A stretch of DNA of 51,867 nt from Ignavibacteriota bacterium (GTDB lineage Bacteria > Bacteroidota > Ignavibacteria > Kapaibacteriales > UBA2268): NCBI GenBank assembly GCA_020437395.1, contig JAGQWJ010000020.1, positions 1 to 51,867 on the forward strand, in the 5' to 3' direction. A program made the position numbers and the translations under genes. Positions 37,301 through 45,633 of this stretch are shown here, piece by piece (within the stretch, counting starts at the first letter, position 1; the number at the start of each line of letters is the position of its first letter). Under the pieces are notes generated by a model that was not told the DNA's origin, searched no databases, and saw only the letters and a list, made by a program, of their open reading frames with translations.

Positions 37301-37702
37301 TATCAAAACGATAATTTATTGTTCGGTGAAGAAGAAAGTAAATTTAAGCCAAAAGAAGACGGTGATTATTACGTAGAAACAATTATCAATGGAATGGAAT
37401 GTACTGGAAAGTCGGAGACTTATACATTTACTTCTACTGATATAAGAATAGTTGAAAATGATGGAATATTTAAGATTTCTCCAAATCCATTTGATGATAT
37501 TCTAATGATAGATAACTATAAGTCACTGGATATTAATAACATAAAAGTAATGGATTTACACGGTAAAACTGTTAAAATTTATACTGGTCTTGATTTTAGA
37601 AATAAGTTTGAATTAAACTTAAATGATTTATCAGTTGGTTCGTATATATTACGAATAGAAACAAACAACATAGTTGTAACTCAAAAAATAATCAAAAATT
37701 AA
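34382..37702 (+). CDS. Asp-box/Vps10-like beta-propeller T9SS cargo, copy 1
   Basis: This is a secreted surface protein of 1106 residues with a signal peptide (VLLIATLIAIGQLNSQ). A short N-terminal region contains FKRWEYFWSTR. The body, about residues 120-770, is made of BNR/Asp-box repeats typical of sortilin/Vps10 or sialidase-like propellers, with SxDxGxxW-type turns such as STNAGNSW, STNNGDTW, SDNSGSSW, TTDGGNTY and TTNGGQQW. AATYGRGMWEIPV closes the propeller. Two Ig-like repeats follow (EWSNGEKSKKI, EWSNGKKNTRT). The C-terminal 77 residues are a T9SS type A sorting domain (ISPNPFDDI, VMDLHGKTV, SVGSYILRI). Catalytic sialidase residues are not evident, so a binding or peptidase-associated role is more likely than glycosidase. 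Confidence 0.88.
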   Translation: MKKYMVLLIATLIAIGQLNSQQQNNLQFPDIKENTFEEVTKKYNEYFEAVKEIKSNEENPLKGQGFKPFKRWEYFWSTRVDQNGQLPTRKELRNSYNEFKNNYLYSKENKVQGPNDWKPLGPYSWTGTGLGRVNAIAVNPSNTNEIYLGAATGGIWKSTNAGNSWSESVTPDVYSLGITDIDICKTKPNVILAATGDANGAGSGSGYGAFSSGLLLSTNNGDTWKEINIDAISSNIEQSDRILIYSVLINHNNSSKFVIATNTGVYHSDNSGSSWTRSNNSLCRDLKMHPTNPDILYGAFRTANNEYTVMRYVSGTWFTNGAYVISNCNRVELAVIDAHPGVCYGLSTDVYGGFRNVFKSENSGQSWNEVTSSSGRPNYLYFTYDGLVNGQVPQGGQGWYDLAIAVSPKSKSIVTIGGINNWKTTDGGNTYNIKTFQQAWQGADEVHSDQHILVYDSKGTLYVGNDGGIYKSTNDGEDWTNISEGLNITQYYKFGQATDNKERLIAGAQDNGTILKYNSSQWAAVLGGDGFDCDIDPNNSSIMYGSNFNQRSGVFYKSTSGGQSWGQQPIIYPFNPSINENASWVSPLTIDPNNSNIFVGYQNIYKSTNQGSNWSKISNFGLPAYLTITEIAIAPSNSNYIYAVISNQVFRTTNGGQQWNSVFTSSNQMQVRNVTVNPTNPNEFYVAIGGYNSGNKVFKVVGTSSTNISGDLPNFPVNCVVYQRESNDRIYIGTDIGVFTKDANTEWKYMEEGMPQVIVSELKIHYPSGMLRAATYGRGMWEIPVNDCDLTPPIITSNKEINNNQINVCSGEDLELTLESGKYDSFEWSNGEKSKKIKPKSSGQYYVTIFDKSGCEVKSLVLNVRFIDVKQIRITDSNLNDITNTTFCDGDSVELKYSGLYTNSEWSNGKKNTRTIWVSKEGTYTVIAKTTDGCETVSQSVSVTKLPSPPKPNISMDNEGFLTTTTQADKYKWYQNDNLLFGEEESKFKPKEDGDYYVETIINGMECTGKSETYTFTSTDIRIVENDGIFKISPNPFDDILMIDNYKSLDINNIKVMDLHGKTVKIYTGLDFRNKFELNLNDLSVGSYILRIETNNIVVTQKIIKN

Positions 37703-37710
37703 AAAATCGA

Positions 37711-40700
37711 ATGAAGAAAATAATAGTTTTAGTTTTATTAAATGTATTCTTATTAAATTCACAACAGTTTGAAGACTTACAAGATAAGAGTTTAAAATTC
37801 AAACAAATACGAGATGTATTTCAAAATGAGTTAATTGGAGATGCGGATTTAGATTCTATCAAAGGTTGGAAACAATTTAAACGATGGGAGTGGTTTTGGG
37901 CAAAGAGATTACAAGGAGAATCCGAATTACCAGATGCAATGAGAATTAAAAAATTAGCAGAATTCTACAAAGTTTTAGATAAGACAAAAAATAACTCTGT
38001 ACAGTCTGTTACTTGGGAGAAGTATGGGCCTTTTAAAACACCTGAAAGTACTGGAAGATCTCAGGGAATTGGAAGAGTAAATGACTTAGCAATTTCTCCG
38101 AATAATGATAATTATATGATTGCCGGAGCAGCTTCAGGCGGTGCTTGGAGATCAAGCAATGCAGGTCAATCTTGGATAGAAATTGATATGACTGATCAAC
38201 TTTCACTGGGAATATCGGACATTGAGTTTTCTAAATCTAATCCCAACATTGTCTATATGGCAACTGGGGATGCTAACGGTACACTTGGTTCGAATGCTGA
38301 TTATTACTCAGTTGGTTTGTTGAAATCGACCGATGCTGGAGTTTCATTCAATGAGACTAATATTTACTATGAACTTAGTGAGAATAAAGTAATAACAAAG
38401 ATTCTTATCCATCCCTCAAATTCAGACATTGTAATTGTATCTTCTAGAGACGGAATTATGAAATCGACGGATGGTGCCGAGACTTGGACTCGTGTATTTA
38501 CAACTACTTCTATTAAAGATATGGAGTTTCATCCAACTAATCCCAGTATAATTTATGCTAGTTCAATGAATTTTTCTGGTAATAATAATATTTATAAATC
38601 AACTGATAATGGTGATAATTGGGGATTAATACACCAAATTAGTAGTTCTAGGCGAACAGAAATTGCTGTTACTCCAGATGCACCAGATAATGTATATTTA
38701 CTCTCGTGTGCAACTCATAGAGGTTTTTTAAACTTTGAGTTATCCACTAATAGTGGTGAAACTTTTACTGAATTAGCAAATCAATCAACTGTAGGCAACT
38801 TGCTTGGCTGGAGCGATGGTAGTGATTTGAATAAGGGGCAAGGTCAATATGATCTTGCAATTGCTGTGAACCCACAAAACAAAAATGAAGTCTATGTTGG
38901 TGGTGTAAATATTTGGAAATCAGTTGACGGTGGACGAAATTGGCAATTACACTCACATTGGTATGGTGGATTCAATAGACCAGAGATACATGCAGATCAA
39001 CATCAGTTTGCATTCAATAAAACTGGAGACAAACTATACGTTGCAAATGATGGGGGAGTATATAGAAATTTAGTCGGTTCAGATTTATGGGATGAACTGA
39101 ATAATGGAATGGATATAACTCAATTTTATAGATTGGGAGTATCGCAATCTTCGCCGTTTGATGTTATTTCTGGTAGTCAAGACAATGGAACTTCCAGATT
39201 TGACGGTCAAAACTGGAGAAAAGCCAATAGTGGAGATGGTATGGAGTGTGCTATTGACCCAACGGATGATAAATATGTATATGTCTCTCAACCTTATGGA
39301 AATTTGAGAAGATCAACAAATGGGGGGAATAGCTTTATTTCAATGATGAATGCAGATATTATTGAAAATTATGGCGAAACAGAAACTGGTTCTTGGGTAA
39401 CTCCTTATGTTATTAGTAAATCAAATACTCGCAATATTTTTGCAGGTTACTACAATGTATGGAAAAATAATAATTATGGTAATAGAAATAACTGGACAAA
39501 AATCTCTGACTTTGGCAATAACTCCGGATTAAGCTTAGTAGCATTGGCTGTTGCGGATAAAGACGAGAATTTTATTTATGCAGCAACAACAGGTGTGCTA
39601 TACAGAACAACAAATGGTGGAAATGACTGGGAGGTAATACATAATTCGTCAAATGCAATTACTTACATAGCTATTAATCCAGATAATCCATATCAAATTT
39701 ATATTACAAAATCTGGTTTTAAGAGTATAGATAAAGTTCTAACTTTTAATGGCATTGAATGGAAAGATATAAGTGGAAACTTACCTGCACTACCTATGAA
39801 CACTGTCGTTATTGAAAATCCAAATAAAAATTCGATATACGTAGGTTCAGATATTGGAGTGTTCTATTCTGATTTGAATAGTGGATTTTGGAAAAAACTA
39901 GAAGGAGAAATGCCCAATACAGTAGTTGAAGAGCTGGAGATACATAATAATTCGGGTAAACTTTATGCTGCAACTTACGGAAGGGGGCTTTGGAGAACTG
40001 ATTTGCTTGGTTGTGAATCAGAAAACATACCTATCACTATTATTGGAGATCTTGAATTTTGCGAGGGAGATTCAGTAATTATAGAAGCGGTTAATGAGCA
40101 AGATAAATACTTGTGGAACAACGGCGAAACAACAAAAAGAATAGTAGTCAAAGAATCAGGAAATTATGTATTGACAAACCCGACTGATGACTATTGTGTT
40201 GATAAATCTAATATTGTACGAGTAAATGTACTAGAAAAAGATGAGTCTTTCATTTCAACTCCAGAGGGTAATGTTATTTGTAGCAATAGTGAATCGATCA
40301 GACTTTCGGCACCATTTAGCTATAGTAATATAGAGTGGTCAACAGGTCAAAAAATAAAATTTATCAAAGTAACAGAACCAGGTACTTATTCAATCGTTGC
40401 AACTAATAATAACGGTTGTGAAGTAAGAGACACGGTTGAAATTTTCAAATCATCACTAAAGAACGATATAGAAATCTTTCAATCAAATGGTATATTGTCT
40501 GTTCCTGAAGGATATAGCTACCGATGGTTTTTAAATGATACATTACTGGTTGATGATACTGATTATAAAATAGAAATTGCTGGATTTGGTCTCTATAAAG
40601 TTGAAATTACTGATGAATATGGGTGTACAGTTACTCCAGAAGCTAAACAAGTTTTGAGCAGTGTTAGTCAAATTGAAATCAGTAATGTTATTAAAATATT

Positions 40701-40923
40701 CCCAACAGAGACTACAGGAATTATTAATGTTGAATTTACAAAACCATCTTATCATGGAGTTAATATACAAATTTATAATCTTTTAGGAGAAATGATAGCT
40801 GAATTTAACGATATTAATAATCCAGTTTACAAAATCGATTTAACTCACTTTTCAAAAGGAACATATTTAATTAAAGTTTTTTATGAAGGTGATTCATACT
40901 ATAAAAAAATCTTACTGAAATAA
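37711..40923 (+). CDS. Asp-box/Vps10-like beta-propeller T9SS cargo, copy 2
   Basis: This is a tandem paralogue of the preceding gene, eight bases downstream, with 1070 residues and the same order of parts. These are a signal peptide (IIVLVLLNVFLLNSQQ), the FKRWEWFWAKR motif, and Asp-box repeats (SSNAGQSW, STDGAETW, STDNGDNW, SVDGGRNW, TTNGGNDW). AATYGRGLWRTDL, Ig-like repeats (LWNNGETTKRI, EWSTGQKIKFI) and a T9SS sorting domain follow (IFPTETTGI, IYNLLGEMI, SKGTYLIKV). Both copies keep the DQH motif (HSDQHIL, HADQHQF) and AQDNGT/SQDNGT, so they probably share a ligand type. The stop codon overlaps the ruvA ATG by one base (TAATG), which ties this surface protein to a DNA-repair gene in one transcript. 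Confidence 0.88.
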   Translation: MKKIIVLVLLNVFLLNSQQFEDLQDKSLKFKQIRDVFQNELIGDADLDSIKGWKQFKRWEWFWAKRLQGESELPDAMRIKKLAEFYKVLDKTKNNSVQSVTWEKYGPFKTPESTGRSQGIGRVNDLAISPNNDNYMIAGAASGGAWRSSNAGQSWIEIDMTDQLSLGISDIEFSKSNPNIVYMATGDANGTLGSNADYYSVGLLKSTDAGVSFNETNIYYELSENKVITKILIHPSNSDIVIVSSRDGIMKSTDGAETWTRVFTTTSIKDMEFHPTNPSIIYASSMNFSGNNNIYKSTDNGDNWGLIHQISSSRRTEIAVTPDAPDNVYLLSCATHRGFLNFELSTNSGETFTELANQSTVGNLLGWSDGSDLNKGQGQYDLAIAVNPQNKNEVYVGGVNIWKSVDGGRNWQLHSHWYGGFNRPEIHADQHQFAFNKTGDKLYVANDGGVYRNLVGSDLWDELNNGMDITQFYRLGVSQSSPFDVISGSQDNGTSRFDGQNWRKANSGDGMECAIDPTDDKYVYVSQPYGNLRRSTNGGNSFISMMNADIIENYGETETGSWVTPYVISKSNTRNIFAGYYNVWKNNNYGNRNNWTKISDFGNNSGLSLVALAVADKDENFIYAATTGVLYRTTNGGNDWEVIHNSSNAITYIAINPDNPYQIYITKSGFKSIDKVLTFNGIEWKDISGNLPALPMNTVVIENPNKNSIYVGSDIGVFYSDLNSGFWKKLEGEMPNTVVEELEIHNNSGKLYAATYGRGLWRTDLLGCESENIPITIIGDLEFCEGDSVIIEAVNEQDKYLWNNGETTKRIVVKESGNYVLTNPTDDYCVDKSNIVRVNVLEKDESFISTPEGNVICSNSESIRLSAPFSYSNIEWSTGQKIKFIKVTEPGTYSIVATNNNGCEVRDTVEIFKSSLKNDIEIFQSNGILSVPEGYSYRWFLNDTLLVDDTDYKIEIAGFGLYKVEITDEYGCTVTPEAKQVLSSVSQIEISNVIKIFPTETTGIINVEFTKPSYHGVNIQIYNLLGEMIAEFNDINNPVYKIDLTHFSKGTYLIKVFYEGDSYYKKILLK

Positions 40924-41519
40924 TGATTACATGTCTTAAGGGTAAATTAATACAAAAAACACCAACATCAATAATCGTTGATGTTGGTGGTATTGGTTAT
41001 TTGTTAAATATTTCAATGAATACTTTTGAAAACTTACCCAATCTCGATAGTGATTTATTTATATACACAGAAATGATAGTGAGAGAGGATAGTATAACTT
41101 TATACGGATTTTATTCCGAAAATGAAAGACAACTGTTCAAACTATTAATTTCAGTTTCCGGAATTGGTCCTAAGAGTGGTATTGGAATACTTTCCGGTAT
41201 ATCATTGACTGAATTCAAATCTGCAATACTTTCAGCTAATACTACTTTATTACAAAAATTACCTGGTGTTGGGAAAAAGACGGCTGAAAGATTAGTAGTA
41301 GAATTAAAAGACAAGTTCTCACATATCTCTTTACAAGGTGTAGATAATAAAACTGAAAGCAATGACATTTTGGAAGATGCAACTTTAGCATTAGTAAGTT
41401 TGGGTTATAATAATTCTATCGCTATGAAAGCAGTAAAATCAGCTTTAAATCAAATCAATACTGAAAATTATACATCAGAACAGTTGATTAAATTAGCTTT
41501 GAAATTTACATTAAAATGA
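40923..41519 (+). CDS. ruvA: Holliday junction branch migration protein RuvA
   Basis: RuvA recognises four-way junctions and positions the RuvB motors. The 198-residue protein has the N-terminal OB domain (MITCLKGKLIQ, VDVGGIGYLLNIS, REDSITLYGFY). Two helix-hairpin-helix motifs follow (SVSGIGPKSGIGIL and KLPGVGKKTAERLVVELKDK), then a C-terminal RuvB-interacting domain (ATLALVSLGYNNSIAMKAV). Everything is of normal length. The start overlaps the upstream cargo stop, and the stop overlaps the next gene (ATGA). ruvB and ruvC are not in the window. Confidence 0.96.
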   Translation: MITCLKGKLIQKTPTSIIVDVGGIGYLLNISMNTFENLPNLDSDLFIYTEMIVREDSITLYGFYSENERQLFKLLISVSGIGPKSGIGILSGISLTEFKSAILSANTTLLQKLPGVGKKTAERLVVELKDKFSHISLQGVDNKTESNDILEDATLALVSLGYNNSIAMKAVKSALNQINTENYTSEQLIKLALKFTLK

Positions 41520-42130
41520 TATTGACTATACCAACAATTTATCTTGAAAAGGGTAAATCTAAACATTCCATTCACGGATTACCAGGGTTCGAATTACTTG
41601 ATAAAAAATTCAAAAATGACCCTTTAGAACTTGCAAAATTATTTAGAGAAGAAAATAACAAATCAATTTTGATTGATATAGATGAAACTGAAGAGTCAAT
41701 TTTTGTTCTTAAATCAATCTTGAATATATTGGATATTCCTATACAAATCTATACACGGAATAGTAAAGATGAATTCATTAACAAAATTGAAAAAATGGGC
41801 ATCAGAAGAATTTTTATGCCTATTAATATTAGAGTAGATAAATCTTTTGTAATACCCGTTATTAAGTTTACTGAATTACATAATTCCAACATATCTAATT
41901 TCGAAAGAGTTATGATTGATTTCGAAGGTACCAGCTACAAAGAAATTAATATAGATAGTAATGTTAAAACTTCAATAATAAACTTAAATTGCTCCACAAC
42001 AGATCTAATCGAAATAAACAAAATGAAGACTGGAATTGATAGCATTTATTTGGGAAAAGATTATTATGGAGTCCATTTTGCAGGTCAATTACTTTGGAGA
42101 ATTGCCGAAAAAGCACAATTCAACATTTAA
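41516..42130 (+). CDS. HisA/HisF-related protein, short and lacking the first catalytic Asp
   Basis: The 204-residue cytoplasmic protein resembles the HisA/HisF TIM-barrel family only faintly. TIPTIYLEKGK aligns with the family opening IPAIDLxxGK; FKNDPLELAKLFREENNKSILIDID aligns with the DPLExAkxwexxGaxxlHvvDLD strand. The usual catalytic Asp of the opening is Tyr9 here. A possible second-half Asp remains in MIDFEG. At 204 residues it is about 40 shorter than normal HisA, and the phosphate-binding glycine loops are not obvious. It overlaps ruvA by four bases and is followed by a 103-base gap before nuoG. It may be a catalytically dead paralogue with another role; family membership itself is an inference. 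Confidence 0.55.
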   Translation: MILTIPTIYLEKGKSKHSIHGLPGFELLDKKFKNDPLELAKLFREENNKSILIDIDETEESIFVLKSILNILDIPIQIYTRNSKDEFINKIEKMGIRRIFMPINIRVDKSFVIPVIKFTELHNSNISNFERVMIDFEGTSYKEINIDSNVKTSIINLNCSTTDLIEINKMKTGIDSIYLGKDYYGVHFAGQLLWRIAEKAQFNI

Positions 42131-42175
42131 ATTCTGAACAATTCTATAAAAAATCAAAAAAAATTGTATTTTGCA

Positions 42176-42204
42176 AAGGTTTTAAAGCAATATTTAAAAA
42201 CCTT
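42176..42204 (+). other. Imperfect hairpin in the leader upstream of nuoG
   Basis: AAGGTTTTAAA (42176-42186) and TTTAAAAACCTT (42193-42204) can pair with one bulged base around a 6-base loop. No T run follows, so it does not look like a terminator. It may be a 5' leader structure of the nuo transcript or chance pairing in AT-rich DNA. A GGAGAAGG ribosome-binding site follows it, before ATG 42234. Confidence 0.3.
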
Positions 42205-42233
42205 AATAATTATATAAACTGGAGAAGGTAAAT

Positions 42234-44033
42234 ATGCCTCAATTTGAATTTGATGGCCAGCTTATAGAAACAAAGCCAGGAAAAACAATAATAGAAGCAG
42301 CCTATGATAATGGGCTTTCAGTTCCTCATTTCTGTTGGCATCCAGAGTTACCAGTAGCTGGTAACTGTCGAATGTGCTTAGTCCAAGTAGGGATGCCTGC
42401 TAAAGACAGAGAGGGAAATTTTGAATTAGACGAAAACGGTAATAAAAAAATTAACTTTATACCAAAGTTACAGATTGCTTGTGCATCTCCGGTGCAAGAC
42501 GGAATGGTCGTTAAATCTGTTTCTGATGAAGCTATCGAAGCTCAAGAAGCAGTGATGGAATTTCTGTTAATAAATCATCCTCTTGATTGCCCAATTTGTG
42601 ATGAAGCAGGCGAATGTAAGCTCCAAGAATATTCATTCAAGCATTCTAAAGGACAAAGTAGATTTGATGAAGAGAAAAATCACAAACGTAAACGACAATT
42701 ATGGGGTCCGAATGTAGTTTTTGATGCTGAGAGATGTATCTCATGTTCAAGATGTATTCGATTTGCGAAAGAAGTTGCTAAACAAGATGTTTTAACATTT
42801 GTTCAAAGAGGCGACCATGTTACAATCGAGCTTTTTGATGGGACTACTTTTGACTCGCCTTACTCAATGAATGTTATTGATATATGTCCAGTTGGTGCTT
42901 TAACAAGTCCTGATTTCAGATTTGAAGCAAGGGTTTGGGAACTCTCGTCAAATGAAAGTATATCACATTTTGATGGGACTGGTACGAATGTTTACTTAGG
43001 TGTTAGAAACAATGAAATACTACGAATAACACCACGAAACAATATGTATGTAAATAAATACTGGATTAGAGATGATGCCAGATTAAGCTATGATTTTGTT
43101 AATAAAAATCGAGTAACTCAGCCTCTAATAAATAATAACGGCACACTCGAAGAAGCGAACTGGGAAGATGCTGTTAGCTTCGCTGCAAGTAAACTTGATA
43201 ATTTTAGAGGCGATCAGATTGTTTTTGTTGCTTCGTCAAAAGCAACAAATGAAGATAATTATATCTTTAACAAATTTGCAAATGAAATTTCAAAAACTCA
43301 GAACGTTATTTATTTTACTCATACTGATGAAACAAGAATAGATGACTTATTGGGTGTTTCAGATATTACTCCAAATACTAAAGGTGTTGAAGAGTTGAAT
43401 ATTGGAAAAGAATCAAAAATTAAACCAAATGATCTTGCAGAAAAATTAAAGAATGGCGAAATAAGAGCAATGTATGTGATGGAAGAAGATTTTGAAGATT
43501 ATCCGGAAATTTTGGAACAACTTAAGAATCTTAGTTTCTTAGCTGTACATTCTTATAATATGAACAAAAAAATAAATCATTATGCGGATATAGTATTCCC
43601 TGCATCTACTTTTGCTGAAATAGAAGGTACATTTACTAATCTAAATGGTAGAGTCCAACATTTTACTCCTGCTTTAGTTACAAAAGAGAACTACAGATTC
43701 ATGGGTATGAAAATGAGTAGATTAGATAAATTTGGTGCTGACAATGATAGATGGACTAATCATGAGATCAGGGACTCAAAACAAAGCTGGAAAATAATTC
43801 AAAAAATTGCTAAAAAACTTGGTGAAGATTGGAACTACACTAAATCGTCGCAAGTATTTGATGAAATTTCTCAAAATAATCCTAGTTTTAGCGATATGGA
43901 TTACAAGAAACTTGATGAATACCAAGGATTGGTATTAGGTAAAGGAAACAATCCAGATGCTAAACAAGTAAATTATATTTCACATTATTTGAAACCGCAA
44001 CAAACACAAAAAGTAGTTAAATTTAAGGGCTAA
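42234..44033 (+). CDS. nuoG: NADH-quinone oxidoreductase subunit G (short form)
   Basis: This is the peripheral-arm subunit of complex I that carries electrons between iron-sulfur clusters. Ligands for three clusters are visible: Cys34/45/48/83 (2Fe-2S, N1b type), His115/Cys119/122/128 (4Fe-4S, N5 type) and Cys168/171/174/218 (4Fe-4S, N4 type). After Cys218 the segment that carries the extra N7 cluster in E. coli has no cysteines. The molybdopterin-oxidoreductase-like C-terminal half is abbreviated but keeps ADIVFPASTFAEIEGTFTN and NGRVQ. Length is 599 against about 900 in E. coli. nuoH follows after 7 bases. nuoE and nuoF are not adjacent; the upstream neighbour is the HisA-like gene. Confidence 0.95.
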   Translation: MPQFEFDGQLIETKPGKTIIEAAYDNGLSVPHFCWHPELPVAGNCRMCLVQVGMPAKDREGNFELDENGNKKINFIPKLQIACASPVQDGMVVKSVSDEAIEAQEAVMEFLLINHPLDCPICDEAGECKLQEYSFKHSKGQSRFDEEKNHKRKRQLWGPNVVFDAERCISCSRCIRFAKEVAKQDVLTFVQRGDHVTIELFDGTTFDSPYSMNVIDICPVGALTSPDFRFEARVWELSSNESISHFDGTGTNVYLGVRNNEILRITPRNNMYVNKYWIRDDARLSYDFVNKNRVTQPLINNNGTLEEANWEDAVSFAASKLDNFRGDQIVFVASSKATNEDNYIFNKFANEISKTQNVIYFTHTDETRIDDLLGVSDITPNTKGVEELNIGKESKIKPNDLAEKLKNGEIRAMYVMEEDFEDYPEILEQLKNLSFLAVHSYNMNKKINHYADIVFPASTFAEIEGTFTNLNGRVQHFTPALVTKENYRFMGMKMSRLDKFGADNDRWTNHEIRDSKQSWKIIQKIAKKLGEDWNYTKSSQVFDEISQNNPSFSDMDYKKLDEYQGLVLGKGNNPDAKQVNYISHYLKPQQTQKVVKFKG

Positions 44034-44040
44034 ATAAATT

Positions 44041-45105
44041 ATGAGCGATTTAACGTTTACACTAATAGAATTTGGAATAAAAGCAGCTATAATTATTAAT
44101 ATAGTCCTAGTTATGGCTTCTGTGGAAGTCTATTTAGAAAGAAAAATATCGGCTTGGATTCAAAACCGTGTCGGCCCCAACAGAGTTGGACCGATGGGAT
44201 TGTTACAACCAATAGCAGACGTTGTAAAACTATTCATGAAAGAAGATTTAGTTCCTAAAGCGGCTTTTCAAGGTTTTCATAGATTAGCACCATTATTGAC
44301 TTTAGCTGTTGCTATAGGGGTTTACGCAGTTATTCCTTATGCTCACTATGTTAATATCGGGGAAAGAACAGTTTATTGGGGCATTGCACCAAATATAAAC
44401 ATAGGAGTACTATTTATTCTTGCTATGACATCTATTGGAGTATATGGGATAACGCTTGCAGGTTGGGCATCAAACTCTAAATATTCTTTACTTGGTGGAT
44501 TGAGATCTGCAGCCCAAATGATCTCTTATGAATTATCTATGGGGTTGTCATTACTCGGTGTTATTTTGATAGCAGGTACTTTAAGTCTGAATGAAATTAT
44601 TTTATTTCAAAGAGATGGATGGTATGGTCTTAGATGGATGGTGTTTTTGCAACCAGTAGGTTTTTTGATTTTCTTAGTATCTTCGTTTGCCGAAACGAAT
44701 AGAACACCTTTTGACTTGCCAGAAGCAGAACCTGAATTAGTTGGTGGTTATAATACAGAATACAGTGGAATGAAATTTGGAATGTTCTTTTTAGCCGAGT
44801 ATGCTAATATGGCAACGGCATCTGCATTTCTATCATTACTGTATTTTGGTGGATGGAGTTTGCCATTTCCTGAATTTTGGGATTCTATTGGATTAATTGA
44901 AGGGACATGGTCAAGAGCACTATTACAATTTGGTTCGTTCTTTGTAAAACTAATGATTTTCATTGTATTCTTTATTTGGGTACGATGGACAGTACCAAGA
45001 TTCAGGTATGACCAGTTAATGAATTTAGGGTGGAAAGTACTATTACCACTTTCAATAATTAATTTATTTGTGACAGCATCAGTTATCATATTCTTTGGTT
45101 TATAA
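44041..45105 (+). CDS. nuoH: NADH-quinone oxidoreductase subunit H
   Basis: This is the membrane subunit of complex I at the junction with the peripheral arm, contributing to the quinone chamber. It is a 354-residue multi-spanning protein with about eight to nine hydrophobic helices. Conserved loops are YLERKISAWIQNRVGPNRVG, GLLQPIADVVKLFMKED, LLGGLRSAAQMISYEL and AETNRTPFDLPEAEPELVGG, which includes the charged quinone-site loop, followed by YNTEYSGMKF. WVRWTVPRFRYDQLM near the C-terminus is also diagnostic. It lies between nuoG and nuoI with short gaps (7 and 18 bases). Confidence 0.97.
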   Translation: MSDLTFTLIEFGIKAAIIINIVLVMASVEVYLERKISAWIQNRVGPNRVGPMGLLQPIADVVKLFMKEDLVPKAAFQGFHRLAPLLTLAVAIGVYAVIPYAHYVNIGERTVYWGIAPNINIGVLFILAMTSIGVYGITLAGWASNSKYSLLGGLRSAAQMISYELSMGLSLLGVILIAGTLSLNEIILFQRDGWYGLRWMVFLQPVGFLIFLVSSFAETNRTPFDLPEAEPELVGGYNTEYSGMKFGMFFLAEYANMATASAFLSLLYFGGWSLPFPEFWDSIGLIEGTWSRALLQFGSFFVKLMIFIVFFIWVRWTVPRFRYDQLMNLGWKVLLPLSIINLFVTASVIIFFGL

Positions 45106-45123
45106 TTTAAAAAAGATACAGAA

Positions 45124-45624
45124 ATGAATAATCGAAAAAATACAGAAGCAGAAAGACTAACATTTTGGGAAAAAATGTATATCCCAGAAATAGCTCGTGG
45201 TCTTGGAATTACACTAAGACAGATGTTCAAACCAAAAGATTTTGTCCGCCAATATCCTGAACAGCGATGGGAACCAACTGGTTCATTCAGAGGAAGACCC
45301 GTTTTAGTAGAAGAGGATGGTGGAGAACGTTGTGTAGCCTGTGGATTGTGTGCAAGAGTTTGCCCAGCATTAGCAATAGAAGTTCAAGCAGGTGAAACTC
45401 CAAGAGAAAAGGAAAGATACCCTGAAAAATTTGAAATAAATATGCTCCGATGTATTTTCTGTTCATATTGTGAAGAAGTATGCCCAGAAGAAGCTATTGT
45501 TATGAGCAAGGACTATGAGATTGTATATACTAGTCCACAAGAAGCAATATTAGGTAAGGATGAACTTCTAGTACCAAAAGCAAAACTTCAAGATAGACTT
45601 GAGTTTTTAAGACAATATAAATAG
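45124..45624 (+). CDS. nuoI: NADH-quinone oxidoreductase subunit I
   Basis: This is the ferredoxin-like subunit of complex I that passes electrons toward quinone. Two 4Fe-4S motifs are complete: Cys70/73/76/80 ([12 protein letters not shown]) and Cys110/113/116/120 ([12 protein letters not shown]). The N-terminal segment contains [19 protein letters not shown], normal for NuoI, and the 166-residue length fits. The usual next genes nuoJ to nuoN are absent; instead a LonB-like protease gene starts 9 bases after the stop, so the cluster is split. Confidence 0.97.
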   Translation: MNNRKNTEAERLTFWEKMYIPEIARGLGITLRQMFKPKDFVRQYPEQRWEPTGSFRGRPVLVEEDGGERCVACGLCARVCPALAIEVQAGETPREKERYPEKFEINMLRCIFCSYCEEVCPEEAIVMSKDYEIVYTSPQEAILGKDELLVPKAKLQDRLEFLRQYK

Positions 45625-45633
45625 TACTAAAAA

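Noticed and set aside
34382..40923. Sialidase function for the Asp-box proteins
   Set aside because: Asp-boxes alone do not make a sialidase; I could not see the catalytic Arg triad and Tyr/Glu set, and the layout fits Vps10/sortilin-like propellers better.
44748..45230. Minus-strand frame of 160 codons opposite nuoH and nuoI
   Set aside because: It overlaps two highly conserved complex I genes and shows no domain, signal or start context.
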